A stretch of DNA of 5,726 nt from Acidimicrobiaceae bacterium (GCA_003131945.1 PKWD01000210.1:1-5726); one strand, 5' to 3'. Shown: positions 1 to 5,726, counted from the stretch's first letter. Notes: generated from the letters alone by a model not told the origin. Numbers and translations: made by a program.

Positions 1-60
1 GACCCGCGGGTGGTGGAGGAGATCAGGAAGCTCGCCGAACAGCGACCGACCGAGGAATGA
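1..60 (+). CDS. C-terminal tail of an unidentified protein (5' end outside window)
   Basis: The first frame is open from the window edge and ends at TGA 58-60. It gives 19 residues rich in charge (ending RPTEE) that could form an amphipathic helix. No family can be recognised from so short a tail. Its stop codon overlaps the ATG of the next gene (ATGA, 57-60), which suggests the two are co-transcribed and translationally coupled. That overlap is the main reason for calling this a real gene end. Confidence 0.6.
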   Translation, partial: DPRVVEEIRKLAEQRPTEE

Positions 61-575
61 GCGCCTCGGACAGGTCGTCGACACCTTCGGAGCCCACCCC
101 CCCCAACTGGTGTTGGCGCGCCGGGGCCGTGGAGCCGGGACCGACGGTCGTGTTCGACATCGACGGCGTCCTGTCGGATGCGGCCGGTCGCCAGCACTAT
201 CTCGAATGGGGCCGGCGTGACTGGGACGCCTTCTTCGACGCCTGCGCCGACGATCCGCTCATCGACGAGGTCGGTCGGCTCCTCGAATTGCTCGATCCCG
301 GACTGCGCATCGTCCTGCTCACCGGTCGCCCCCTGCGGGTCCAGCCGCAGACGCTCGCATGGCTGGCCCGCTACCGGCTGCGCTGGGACCTTCTGGTCAT
401 GCGCAGCCGCGGTGACACGGCGCCGGTCGCCTACTACAAGCGCTCGGTGGTGGCCGGTCTGCGCGGGCACGGGCTCGATCTCCGGCTGGCCTTCGAGGAC
501 GATCCCCGCAACCGTGACATGTTCCATTCCCAAGGGATCCCTTGCATCTACATCCATTCGGGGTACTACGAGTGA
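57..575 (+). CDS. HAD-family phosphatase resembling the 3'-phosphatase domain of polynucleotide kinase (PNKP)
   Basis: A 172-residue HAD phosphohydrolase. After a Ser/Pro-rich start (about residues 1-28) comes motif I, DIDGVLSD, with nucleophile D34 and acid/base D36. Motif II is LLTGRP (T89, R91), the motif III lysine is K128 in YYKR, and the acidic motif IV is FEDDPRN (E147, D148). Aligned from memory with the phosphatase half of T4 Pnkp, the residues known to be essential there (D165, D167, R176, R213, D254, D278) correspond to D34, D36, R45, R91, D120 and D148, so all six are kept. The family removes 3'-phosphates from nucleic acid ends. Whether this protein acts on RNA, DNA or a small molecule cannot be seen. 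It has no P-loop kinase domain, signal peptide or membrane segment, so it is probably cytoplasmic. The ATG at 57 was chosen because it overlaps the upstream stop. A Shine-Dalgarno-like GAGG lies only one base before it, so reinitiation is likely. GTG at 129 is an alternative start that would drop the disordered leader. Confidence 0.85.
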   Translation: MSASDRSSTPSEPTPPNWCWRAGAVEPGPTVVFDIDGVLSDAAGRQHYLEWGRRDWDAFFDACADDPLIDEVGRLLELLDPGLRIVLLTGRPLRVQPQTLAWLARYRLRWDLLVMRSRGDTAPVAYYKRSVVAGLRGHGLDLRLAFEDDPRNRDMFHSQGIPCIYIHSGYYE

Positions 576-641
576 GGGGACGAATACCCCCGAGAGACGC
601 GGTGGGCACGATCACCGACTGGCTGAGGCACTATTCCTGGA

Positions 642-887
642 ATGGGACTGGTCCACGTCCGACTGGGTGATGATGCCGTCAGGCCTCTGCTCGCCGGACT
701 TGTCAAGGAGTATCGGTGGCGCTGCCGATCAGGACACGACCTGGCCATCGCCGACATAGAGAACTTCGAACCGCCCGTCGATGACTTTGATCCGCCTGGC
801 GGAACCTTCCTCGTCCTGGTCGAGGATGGACAGACGCGCAGTGGCGGTGGCTTTCGACGATTTTCGGCCGAGCCTCAGCCCACGTGA
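642..887 (+). pseudogene. Truncated GNAT-family N-acetyltransferase (N-terminal half only)
   Basis: The 81-residue frame reads like the beginning of an actinobacterial GNAT acetyltransferase. A first strand (VRLGDD) is followed by a helix ending in LVKEY, then the stretch PPGGTFLVLVEDG and the strand GGGFRRF, which match strands 2-4 of the fold. It then stops after SAEPQPT at TGA 885-887. The parts that should follow are missing: the R/Q-x-x-G-x-G/A acetyl-CoA loop, its helix, and the C-terminal strands. Intact members are about 150 residues or more. No downstream plus-strand frame restores them, because the next sequence is the 3' end of lnt on the other strand. It is therefore probably non-functional, although a short expressed protein cannot be excluded. 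The ATG at 642 has only a distant GAGG (625-628). The 66 bases between the phosphatase gene and this frame hold no clear promoter. The gene may once have followed the phosphatase in the same transcript. Confidence 0.6.
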
Positions 888-924
888 CGAGGGATGACGG
901 TCACCGACGGCGCCGCCCTCGTCA
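885..924. terminator. Inverted repeat between convergent genes, probable bidirectional terminator
   Basis: TGACGAGGG (885-893) and CCCTCGTCA (916-924) are perfect 9-bp inverted copies separated by 22 bases. The first three bases are the TGA stop of the plus-strand GNAT remnant. The last three are the TGA stop of lnt on the minus strand. A hairpin between converging genes fits a bidirectional terminator. There is no T-run on either side, which is common in GC-rich actinobacteria, so intrinsic termination is inferred. The long loop makes the structure weaker than a classical terminator. Confidence 0.5.
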
Positions 925-2814
925 GCGGTTGCGCAACAGAGTGGGGGTTCCAGCCGCGTGGGGGCGGCCGTTGCGGCGCTGGCGTCGGGCCGTGTCGGAG
1001 GAATCGGCTTCGGTGAGAGCGGCCACCCACCCGCCGATCAGTAGGGCGGCGGCACCGAGGAGAACGGGAAGATCCCCGAAGCGCTCGTAGACGGTGTGAC
1101 CGGTATACAGATCGACATCGCCCACGAGGACCTGGCGCGTCCCCAGTGATGTGCGGGCCAGGACGAGTCCGCGGCGGTCGACGATGGCGCTGAAGCCGGT
1201 GGGGGAGGCCTGGATGAGGTCGCGCCCTTCGGCGATGGCCTGGAGCCGCGAGGCGGCGATCTCCTCGGTCGGGACCTGGCTCGTCGAGTACGAGGCGGTG
1301 TTGGTGGGGACGATCAGCAGCTTCGCCCCCGCCCGCGTGGCGATGCGTCCGCGGGCGGCGAAGAAGACTTCGTAGGACACCATGGTGCCGAGGGCGGTGG
1401 CCGGTGTGTGCAGAACGCCGTCGCTATGGCCGGCGATGGCGTCGAGGGGCACCGATGACAGATTGGCCAGGTGGGAGAAGAAGGCCCGGTCCGGTATGTA
1501 CTCGCCGAAGGGGACGCGGTGGACTTTCTCGAAGTGGGACACCACCGAGCCGTCGGGGGCGAAGGCGACGATCTCGTTGCGGAAGGCCGTGGCCGACACG
1601 GTCTCGGTCACCCCGACGATGAGCGTGGCGCGCAACTGCCGGGCCGTGTCGGCCAGCGTGGTCTTCGCCGACGACCGAGCGAGGGGAACCTGGAGCGAGA
1701 CGACGTCTTCGGGCCACACGACGAGAGTCGGTGGCCGCCCGGCGTCGACAGCCGGAATCTCGCGGGTCGCCGCCAGCTGGGCGGCGAACACCGACGCCGG
1801 GCTCACCTCGGCCTTGCGCAGCCCCCGGACACCTCCCCCCTGGACAGCGGCCACCCGCAGGGTCCCCACCGCGTGGCCGCCGTCGGGGGCCACTGAGCCC
1901 CAGAGCGCCAGCCCGCTCACCGCGGCCAGGGCGGCGACGGCGGCCACGATCGCTCCGGCCATCCTCGGCCGGTACACAGTCGCCCGATGTCCGGTCGTCG
2001 AGTGCCCTGTCGTTCGATGAGCGGTCGCCCCGGTGCCGTCGGGGGCAGGGCCGACCCGGGTCGAGCCGGGGACGTCGCCCACCTGCCCGGCATGACGGGC
2101 CAGTTCGGTCCATCCCAGGGGCGGGCGCGACAGAGCGGGCCGGCGGGCCAGGCTGCGTCCGATGACGGTGGCCAGTGCACCGAGGCCCGATCCCCCCAGC
2201 CAGACGAGACCGACGAGGAGCAGTGGGCCCCCGAGGCGGGCCGCCCCGGCCAGGGGACCTCCGGCCTGGCCGAGGGCGATGCCCCCGAGAGGGAGCCCAC
2301 CGAAGGGCCAGGTCGAACGCAGGGCCTCGACGAGCACCATGGCCCCGGCCAACGCGGCGAGGCGACCGCGACCGGGCGGGGAGGCGGCGCAGGCCAGGGC
2401 GAGGGCCAGCGCCTGGACGGCCATGAGGATCACCCCGCCGTAGACGTTGAACGAGATCGCCCACCACAGGCCGGTGACGAACAGGCCGAGCCCGGCCAGC
2501 CATCCGGCCAGGAGACGCTGGCGAAAGCGGAGGCCGCCCAACCGCCACCACAAGAGGCCGGCGGCCGGGCCGGCCAGTATCCAGAAGCCCCAGGGAGGAA
2601 GCGAGGCGGCGAGACCGACGCCGGCCACAAGAGCGGGCAGGACCACGCGCCCCCGACGCTGGCGCCGGCCCGCCCTCCAACGGCCGCCGGGGGTCCGGGT
2701 CGGCGAAGGTGCCGGTCGACTGTCGGGGCCGGGATCGACCACCGGCACGACCGGCGCCGCCGGCGCCGACGGGAGAGCCGACCCGGTCAGGCCGGCGTCG
2801 TCGGGACCGTTCAC
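922..2814 (-). CDS. lnt: Apolipoprotein N-acyltransferase (Lnt) with catalytic Cys replaced by Ser
   Basis: This 630-residue membrane protein belongs to the Lnt family, which transfers a third acyl chain from phospholipid to the N-terminal cysteine of lipoproteins on the outer face of the cytoplasmic membrane. Residues 1-55 are Pro/Ala-rich and end in an Arg-rich, inside-positive stretch. Hydrophobic segments follow at about 57-92, 102-145, 153-166 and 195-215, then a polar linker (about 220-284) and another segment (286-306). The carbon-nitrogen-hydrolase domain spans about 318-570, and a last membrane segment lies at about 583-600. The triad glutamate is E369 (VVWPED) and the triad lysine is K430 (FEKVHRVPFGEYIP). 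At the cysteine position the sequence is MVSYEVFF: serine S480 (TCC, complement of 1375-1377) replaces the nucleophile seen as C387 in Escherichia coli. The protein is longer than E. coli Lnt (about 512) because of the N-terminus and the linker. The GTG start overlaps the hemY stop (GTGA, 2811-2814) and no Shine-Dalgarno is visible, so translational coupling is likely. The open frame extends further upstream, but there it is antisense-like Arg/Pro sequence over hemY. The family call is firm; activity is uncertain. Confidence 0.9.
   Translation of the reverse strand: MNGPDDAGLTGSALPSAPAAPVVPVVDPGPDSRPAPSPTRTPGGRWRAGRRQRRGRVVLPALVAGVGLAASLPPWGFWILAGPAAGLLWWRLGGLRFRQRLLAGWLAGLGLFVTGLWWAISFNVYGGVILMAVQALALALACAASPPGRGRLAALAGAMVLVEALRSTWPFGGLPLGGIALGQAGGPLAGAARLGGPLLLVGLVWLGGSGLGALATVIGRSLARRPALSRPPLGWTELARHAGQVGDVPGSTRVGPAPDGTGATAHRTTGHSTTGHRATVYRPRMAGAIVAAVAALAAVSGLALWGSVAPDGGHAVGTLRVAAVQGGGVRGLRKAEVSPASVFAAQLAATREIPAVDAGRPPTLVVWPEDVVSLQVPLARSSAKTTLADTARQLRATLIVGVTETVSATAFRNEIVAFAPDGSVVSHFEKVHRVPFGEYIPDRAFFSHLANLSSVPLDAIAGHSDGVLHTPATALGTMVSYEVFFAARGRIATRAGAKLLIVPTNTASYSTSQVPTEEIAASRLQAIAEGRDLIQASPTGFSAIVDRRGLVLARTSLGTRQVLVGDVDLYTGHTVYERFGDLPVLLGAAALLIGGWVAALTEADSSDTARRQRRNGRPHAAGTPTLLRNR
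1975..2019 (-). repeat. Three imperfect 15-bp repeats inside lnt
   Basis: Read on the minus strand, this stretch encodes HRTTG, HSTTG and HRATV in succession (Lnt residues 266-280), from three diverged 15-base units. It lies in the polar linker between the membrane core and the last segment before the catalytic domain. The copies differ at several bases but stay in frame. This suggests an old slippage expansion in a loop under little constraint. No function can be read from it. Confidence 0.6.
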
Positions 2815-4343
2815 CGGACCCGGCCGGACCCGGCGCCGACACCGGCGAGGACGGCCCGGGCCGCCTGGCGGCCGCTGCCGATGCAGGCCGGGATGCCCAC
2901 CCCGTGGAGAGCGGCACCGGCCAGGGCCATGGCCGGCAGCCGGGCGGCGGCCGCCTCCATGGCCGTCACCGCCACCGGGTGGCCCACGGGGTACTGGGGA
3001 AAGGCCTCGGACCAGCGGGTCACGACGGCCTCGAGCGGGGAACCGGTCACGCCCATCATGGGGCCGAGCTCGGCCAGGCATCGGCTCACGAGCTCGTCGT
3101 CGCCCAGCGCCTCGTGGCGGTCGTCGCCCTGACGACCGACCGACACCCGCAGCAGGACGTCCCCGGGGCGTCCGAGCTCGGGCCACTTGGAGCTGAGCCA
3201 GGTGCAGGCGGTGAGGAGGGGATCGGGCTGGTGGCCGTCGCCCCGGGGGACGAGGAATCCGCTGCCGTCGAGTGGATGGTGGATGACGTCGTCGCCGAAG
3301 CGCATGGTGATGATGGCCACCGAGGAATAGGTCACGGCGCCGAGCGCGTCGGCCAGCCAAGCGTCGTGCCGGCGCAGCAACCCGGCCGCCGCCGGGGTCG
3401 GCACGGCGATGACGACGCCGTCGGCACCGACTTCATCTCCAGCCGTTGTGATCATCCAGCGTCCGTCGTCGCCGTCGGACACCCGGGCCAGCCCGCCCAC
3501 CGGCGAGTCCGGTCGCAGCTCCACGCCCCGCTGTCCGAGGGCGTCGGCGAGCGTCTCGGCCAACCGGCCGAGCCCGCCCCGCAAGGTCAGGAACACCGGC
3601 GCTTCCCCATTGCCTCGAGCGCCGGTTCCGGGGGTGCCGGCGACGGCGCCGGCCACCGGGGCGGCGGCCTGCGGCCGGGGCATCGTGGGACGCAGTGCCC
3701 GCATCAGGCTCCCCGGTCGACGGTCGGCCTCGAGCAGGGCCGGGAAGACGGCCGCGCTGCTCATGGTGTCGATCGTCCCGGCGTGGATCCCGCCGATGAG
3801 CGGACCGGCGAGCCTGGTCGCCACCTCCCGGCCGAGGCGTCGCCCGACCACCTCGCCCACGGCCCGGTCGGTGCCGGCCGTCGACCCCGGATCAGACCCG
3901 TTAGCAGGACCGGACCCGAAAGTTGGACGAAGGAGGTCCAGAGCGGGGCCGACGAGTCCGGCCGGGGAGCAGATGCCCGACCGGGCCAGCGGCCCCAGAC
4001 GGGTGGGCACGCCGAGGGCCAACCCAGCCGGGAGAAGCCGCAACCGTCCCCGGGCCCAGACATAGGCCCGCCGTGCCCCCGGCGCCACCAGGTCCCCCTC
4101 GAGGCCGAGCTCGCGGCACAGCGCCAGGGCCTCCGGACGACGGGCCACGAAAGCATCGGGTCCGAGATCAACCTCCCGCCCGCCGACGACCTCGCTGAAG
4201 AGCTTCCCGCCGAAACGGGACCCGGCTTCGAACAGAACCACCCGCGTTTCACCTCCGGCCGCGCCCGACAGCTCCCAGGCGGCCGACAGCCCGGCGATAC
4301 CGCCGCCGATCACCGCCACCGTGCGCTGTGCCGTGGGGCCCAC
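2811..4343 (-). CDS. hemY: HemY-type coproporphyrinogen III / protoporphyrinogen IX oxidase (CgoX; also annotated HemG)
   Basis: This 510-residue FAD-dependent oxidase performs the six-electron oxidation of a porphyrinogen to a porphyrin, using oxygen. The N-terminal Rossmann motif is VAVIGGGIAGLSAAWEL (GGGIAG at 13-18). The acidic residue E39 (VVLFEAGSRFGGK) should bind the FAD ribose, and the family motif DLGPDAF lies at 59-65. The middle carries GPLIGGIHAG (180-189) and FLTLRGGLGRLAETL (251-265). The C-terminal FAD signature is HGVGIPACIGSGRQAA (480-495). There is no signal peptide or clear membrane helix, so it is probably soluble or peripheral. In Gram-positive bacteria this type generally acts on coproporphyrinogen III, and the B. 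subtilis-like HemH next to it supports that reading. Gly/Pro/Ala-rich insertions at about 139-160 and 218-248 look like surface loops. The GTG at 4343 lies 4 bases after the hemH stop and just before the FAD motif. Earlier starts would reach into hemH. No strong Shine-Dalgarno is visible. Confidence 0.93.
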   Translation of the reverse strand: MGPTAQRTVAVIGGGIAGLSAAWELSGAAGGETRVVLFEAGSRFGGKLFSEVVGGREVDLGPDAFVARRPEALALCRELGLEGDLVAPGARRAYVWARGRLRLLPAGLALGVPTRLGPLARSGICSPAGLVGPALDLLRPTFGSGPANGSDPGSTAGTDRAVGEVVGRRLGREVATRLAGPLIGGIHAGTIDTMSSAAVFPALLEADRRPGSLMRALRPTMPRPQAAAPVAGAVAGTPGTGARGNGEAPVFLTLRGGLGRLAETLADALGQRGVELRPDSPVGGLARVSDGDDGRWMITTAGDEVGADGVVIAVPTPAAAGLLRRHDAWLADALGAVTYSSVAIITMRFGDDVIHHPLDGSGFLVPRGDGHQPDPLLTACTWLSSKWPELGRPGDVLLRVSVGRQGDDRHEALGDDELVSRCLAELGPMMGVTGSPLEAVVTRWSEAFPQYPVGHPVAVTAMEAAAARLPAMALAGAALHGVGIPACIGSGRQAARAVLAGVGAGSGRVR

Positions 4344-4347
4344 CCGG

Positions 4348-5277
4348 TCAGATGTCGTCGTCGGCGGCCAGGACGACCTCGGCCAGGACATCGCAGAAGC
4401 GCGGATCGTCGTTGAGCGACGCCGTCCGGGTGAAGGCGATCCCGGAGCGTTCGGCTGTGGCCCGGGCTTCGATGTCGACGTCGTAGAGAACCTCGAGGTG
4501 GTCCGAGACGAAGCCGATGGGACAGACCACCACTGCCGCCCCCCCGGCCCCGGCGATGGACCTGATCACGGCGTTGATGTCCGGACCGAGCCATTGGTCG
4601 TCGGTGCGTCCGGCGCTCTGCCATCCCACCGACCAGTCCCGGATCCCGGCCGCCCCGGCCACGGCCCGGGCCGACTGCTCCAGCTGCTCGGCATAGGAAT
4701 CGCCGGACAGCACCACCCGGGTGGGGACGCTGTGAGCCGTGAACACCACGGTGGCCCGGCCGGCGTCGGCCCCCAGCGAGGCCACCGCTTCGCTCACCCG
4801 CTCGGCCAGGAGCGACACGAACCCGGCGGCCTCGTACCAGTGGTCGATCATCTCGAAGACGACCGGCCTTCCCGGGTCACCCCCGGCGGCGATGGCCTCC
4901 CGGGCCCGGCGGGCGTACTCGCCCACGCTCACCACCGACGAGTGCGGGGCGAGCACGAGCCCGATGACCCGGCTCACCCCGGCTCCGAGAAGCTCGCCCA
5001 CCGCCTCCTCGATGCGCGGGTCGGCGAACTTGGCCCCACCCACCACCGTGAAACGGTCCGGCGCCCTCTTCTCCAGGGCTCCGGCGATGCCGGCCACCTG
5101 GGCCCGGGTGAGCTCGTTCAGAGGCGAGGTGCCGCCAATGGCCCGGTATCGCCCCTCGAGCTCGGCCAGCTGTGCGGCCGACGGCGGACGGCCCCGTCGG
5201 ATCTCGGTATAGAAAGGCGCGACCTCCTCCACCGACCGGGGCGTGCCGTGGGCCATGACGAGCACCCCGGTGGTCAT
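4348..5277 (-). CDS. hemH: Ferrochelatase, coproporphyrin type (HemH/CpfC)
   Basis: This 309-residue enzyme inserts ferrous iron into a porphyrin. It follows the B. subtilis protein almost throughout: TEIRRGRPP (24-32), YRAIGGTSPLNELT (44-57), LAPHSSVVSVGEY (109-121), FTAHSVP (179-185) with catalytic H182, VGWQSAGRTDDQWLGPD (217-233), and GFVSDHLEVLYDVD (255-268) with catalytic E262. The length equals that of the soluble Gram-positive enzyme, and there is no membrane anchor. Only two cysteines are present (C252, C295), so the four-cysteine [2Fe-2S] site of mycobacterial and animal ferrochelatases is absent. The proximal residue is histidine: MAHGTP (H10), where B. subtilis has MAYGTP. The ATG overlaps the hemE stop (ATGA, 5274-5277), and GGAG lies five bases upstream. 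The close match to the B. subtilis enzyme and the HemY neighbour favour coproporphyrin III as the substrate over protoporphyrin IX. Confidence 0.95.
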   Translation of the reverse strand: MTTGVLVMAHGTPRSVEEVAPFYTEIRRGRPPSAAQLAELEGRYRAIGGTSPLNELTRAQVAGIAGALEKRAPDRFTVVGGAKFADPRIEEAVGELLGAGVSRVIGLVLAPHSSVVSVGEYARRAREAIAAGGDPGRPVVFEMIDHWYEAAGFVSLLAERVSEAVASLGADAGRATVVFTAHSVPTRVVLSGDSYAEQLEQSARAVAGAAGIRDWSVGWQSAGRTDDQWLGPDINAVIRSIAGAGGAAVVVCPIGFVSDHLEVLYDVDIEARATAERSGIAFTRTASLNDDPRFCDVLAEVVLAADDDI

Positions 5278-5726
5278 CCGGTCTCCGCCGCGGCCGTGGT
5301 CCCGGGTGACTGGGCGTGCACATAGGAGACCAGCTGCTCCAGGATCCCCGGATCGGTCTCCGGCAGGACCCCGTGCCCGAGATTGAAGATGTGACCTCTA
5401 CCCCCACCCCGGGCCATGACATCGCCGGCCTCTTCCTCGACCGCTTCCCACCCCTCCAGACAGGTGGCCGGATTCAGGTTTCCCTGCACCGCGTAGCCGG
5501 GCCCGATGAGCCGCCGGGCCTGGTCGAGCGGCATCCGCCAGTCGACCCCGACGACATCGGCCCCGGCCGAGGCCATGAGCGGCAGCAGATGGCCGGTCCC
5601 CACCCCGAAGTGGATCCGGGGCACCGAAAGATCGGCCAGACCTGCGAGGACCCGCCGGCTGGCGGGCAGGACGCTTTTCTCGTACTCCTGCGCCGACAGC
5701 GCCCCGGCCCAGCTGTCGAAGAGCTG
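5274..5726 (-). CDS. hemE: Uroporphyrinogen decarboxylase (HemE), C-terminal 150 residues; 5' part outside window
   Basis: HemE removes four carboxyl groups from uroporphyrinogen III to give coproporphyrinogen III, in the cytoplasm. The visible part opens with QLFDSWAGALS, the conserved LFDSWAG segment. VPRIHFGVGTG follows (35-45 of the visible part), then GADVVGVDWR (55-64), QGNLNP (81-86) and HIFNLGHGVLPETDP (112-126) with the conserved histidine H118. All are in the expected order for the C-terminal half of the TIM barrel. The N-terminal half, with the catalytic aspartate and the substrate-binding arginines, lies beyond the right edge, so those residues cannot be checked. GNLNP has Asn where the family usually has Asp (GNLDP). 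A short Thr/Ala-rich tail follows the last helix. The gene ends in a 4-base overlap with hemH, and it is the first visible gene of the operon. The operon promoter must lie outside the window. Confidence 0.95.
   Translation of the reverse strand, partial: QLFDSWAGALSAQEYEKSVLPASRRVLAGLADLSVPRIHFGVGTGHLLPLMASAGADVVGVDWRMPLDQARRLIGPGYAVQGNLNPATCLEGWEAVEEEAGDVMARGGGRGHIFNLGHGVLPETDPGILEQLVSYVHAQSPGTTAAAETG
5283..5286 (-). promoter_or_regulatory. Ribosome binding site of hemH
   Basis: GGAG on the minus strand lies five bases before the hemH ATG, inside the last codons of hemE. It is the only well-placed Shine-Dalgarno motif at a start in this operon. It supports the ATG at 5277 and suggests that hemH can also recruit ribosomes on its own. 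Confidence 0.5.

Noticed and set aside
576..591. GGGG...CCCC mini-hairpin just after the phosphatase stop
   Set aside because: The stem has only four pairs around seven bases, with no T-run. It is too weak to call a terminator.
178..759. A 193-codon plus-strand frame across the phosphatase and GNAT remnant
   Set aside because: It is out of frame with the HAD motifs, and its product is Ser/Arg/Pro/Thr-rich without domain features. It is a shadow frame.
928..937. Perfect 10-bp palindrome GTTGCGCAAC
   Set aside because: It lies within the last lnt codons, and a palindrome of this length is plausible by chance in GC-rich DNA. I see no second copy or promoter that would make it an operator.
1987..3132. 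A 381-codon plus-strand open frame opposite lnt and the end of hemY
   Set aside because: It is low-complexity, Gly/Arg/Gln/Pro-rich sequence with no recognisable domain, and it is antisense to lnt and hemY motifs that are well conserved.
2815..3360. An in-frame upstream extension of lnt to a start at 3360
   Set aside because: The added residues are Arg/Pro/Gly-rich and overlap hemY in another frame. The GTG that overlaps the hemY stop gives a normal Lnt start.
4344..4391. An in-frame upstream extension of hemY to a start at 4391
   Set aside because: The extra 16 residues overlap the hemH 3' end and precede the FAD motif without homology. The GTG at 4343, right after the hemH stop, is the simpler start.
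2709..4415. A 568-codon plus-strand open frame opposite hemY
   Set aside because: It lies antisense to a clearly recognised HemY enzyme. Its product is a Gly/Arg/Pro/His-rich string with no family motifs, as expected from the reverse strand of GC-rich coding DNA.
1..5726. A mobile element, CRISPR array, defence island or RNA gene
   Set aside because: No transposase or integrase motifs, regularly spaced repeats, terminal inverted repeats, or tRNA/rRNA-like sequence were seen. The recognised genes are mainly housekeeping ones.

Overview
The window is a very GC-rich bacterial chromosome segment with dense, overlapping genes. The heme genes and the style of the acyltransferase suggest an actinobacterium, possibly of the Acidimicrobiia. 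That placement is an inference from protein style and base composition, because no marker gene is present.

Left part, plus strand (1-887). The last 19 codons of an unidentified gene overlap, by ATGA, a 172-residue HAD-type phosphatase. This protein closely resembles the 3'-phosphatase half of T4-type polynucleotide kinase/phosphatase, and no kinase domain is attached. After 66 bases comes the N-terminal half of a GNAT-type acetyltransferase. It stops before the acetyl-CoA-binding motif and is most likely a gene remnant.

Middle (885-924). The remnant and the minus-strand operon converge here. Their two TGA stop codons form the outer ends of a perfect 9-bp inverted repeat, a likely bidirectional terminator.

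Right part, minus strand (922-5726). An operon reads from right to left: hemE (its 5' part lies outside the window), hemH/cpfC, hemY/cgoX, and lnt. The junctions are an ATGA overlap, a 4-base gap and a GTGA overlap, so transcription and translation are probably coupled. HemE makes coproporphyrinogen III. The HemY-type oxidase converts it to coproporphyrin III, and the HemH-type ferrochelatase inserts iron; this assumes the coproporphyrin-dependent route usual in Gram-positive bacteria. The final decarboxylase of that route, HemQ/ChdC, is not in the window. The order hemE-hemH-hemY matches the Bacillus subtilis hemEHY operon. Here an apolipoprotein N-acyltransferase is added at the end.

The most notable observation is in the Lnt protein. 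The catalytic cysteine of the nitrilase-type triad is a serine, and there is no other cysteine in the catalytic domain, although the glutamate and lysine of the triad are kept. I found no CRISPR array, tRNA, rRNA, insertion sequence or defence cluster. Apart from the points listed, this is a housekeeping region, and I see no convincing new multi-gene system.
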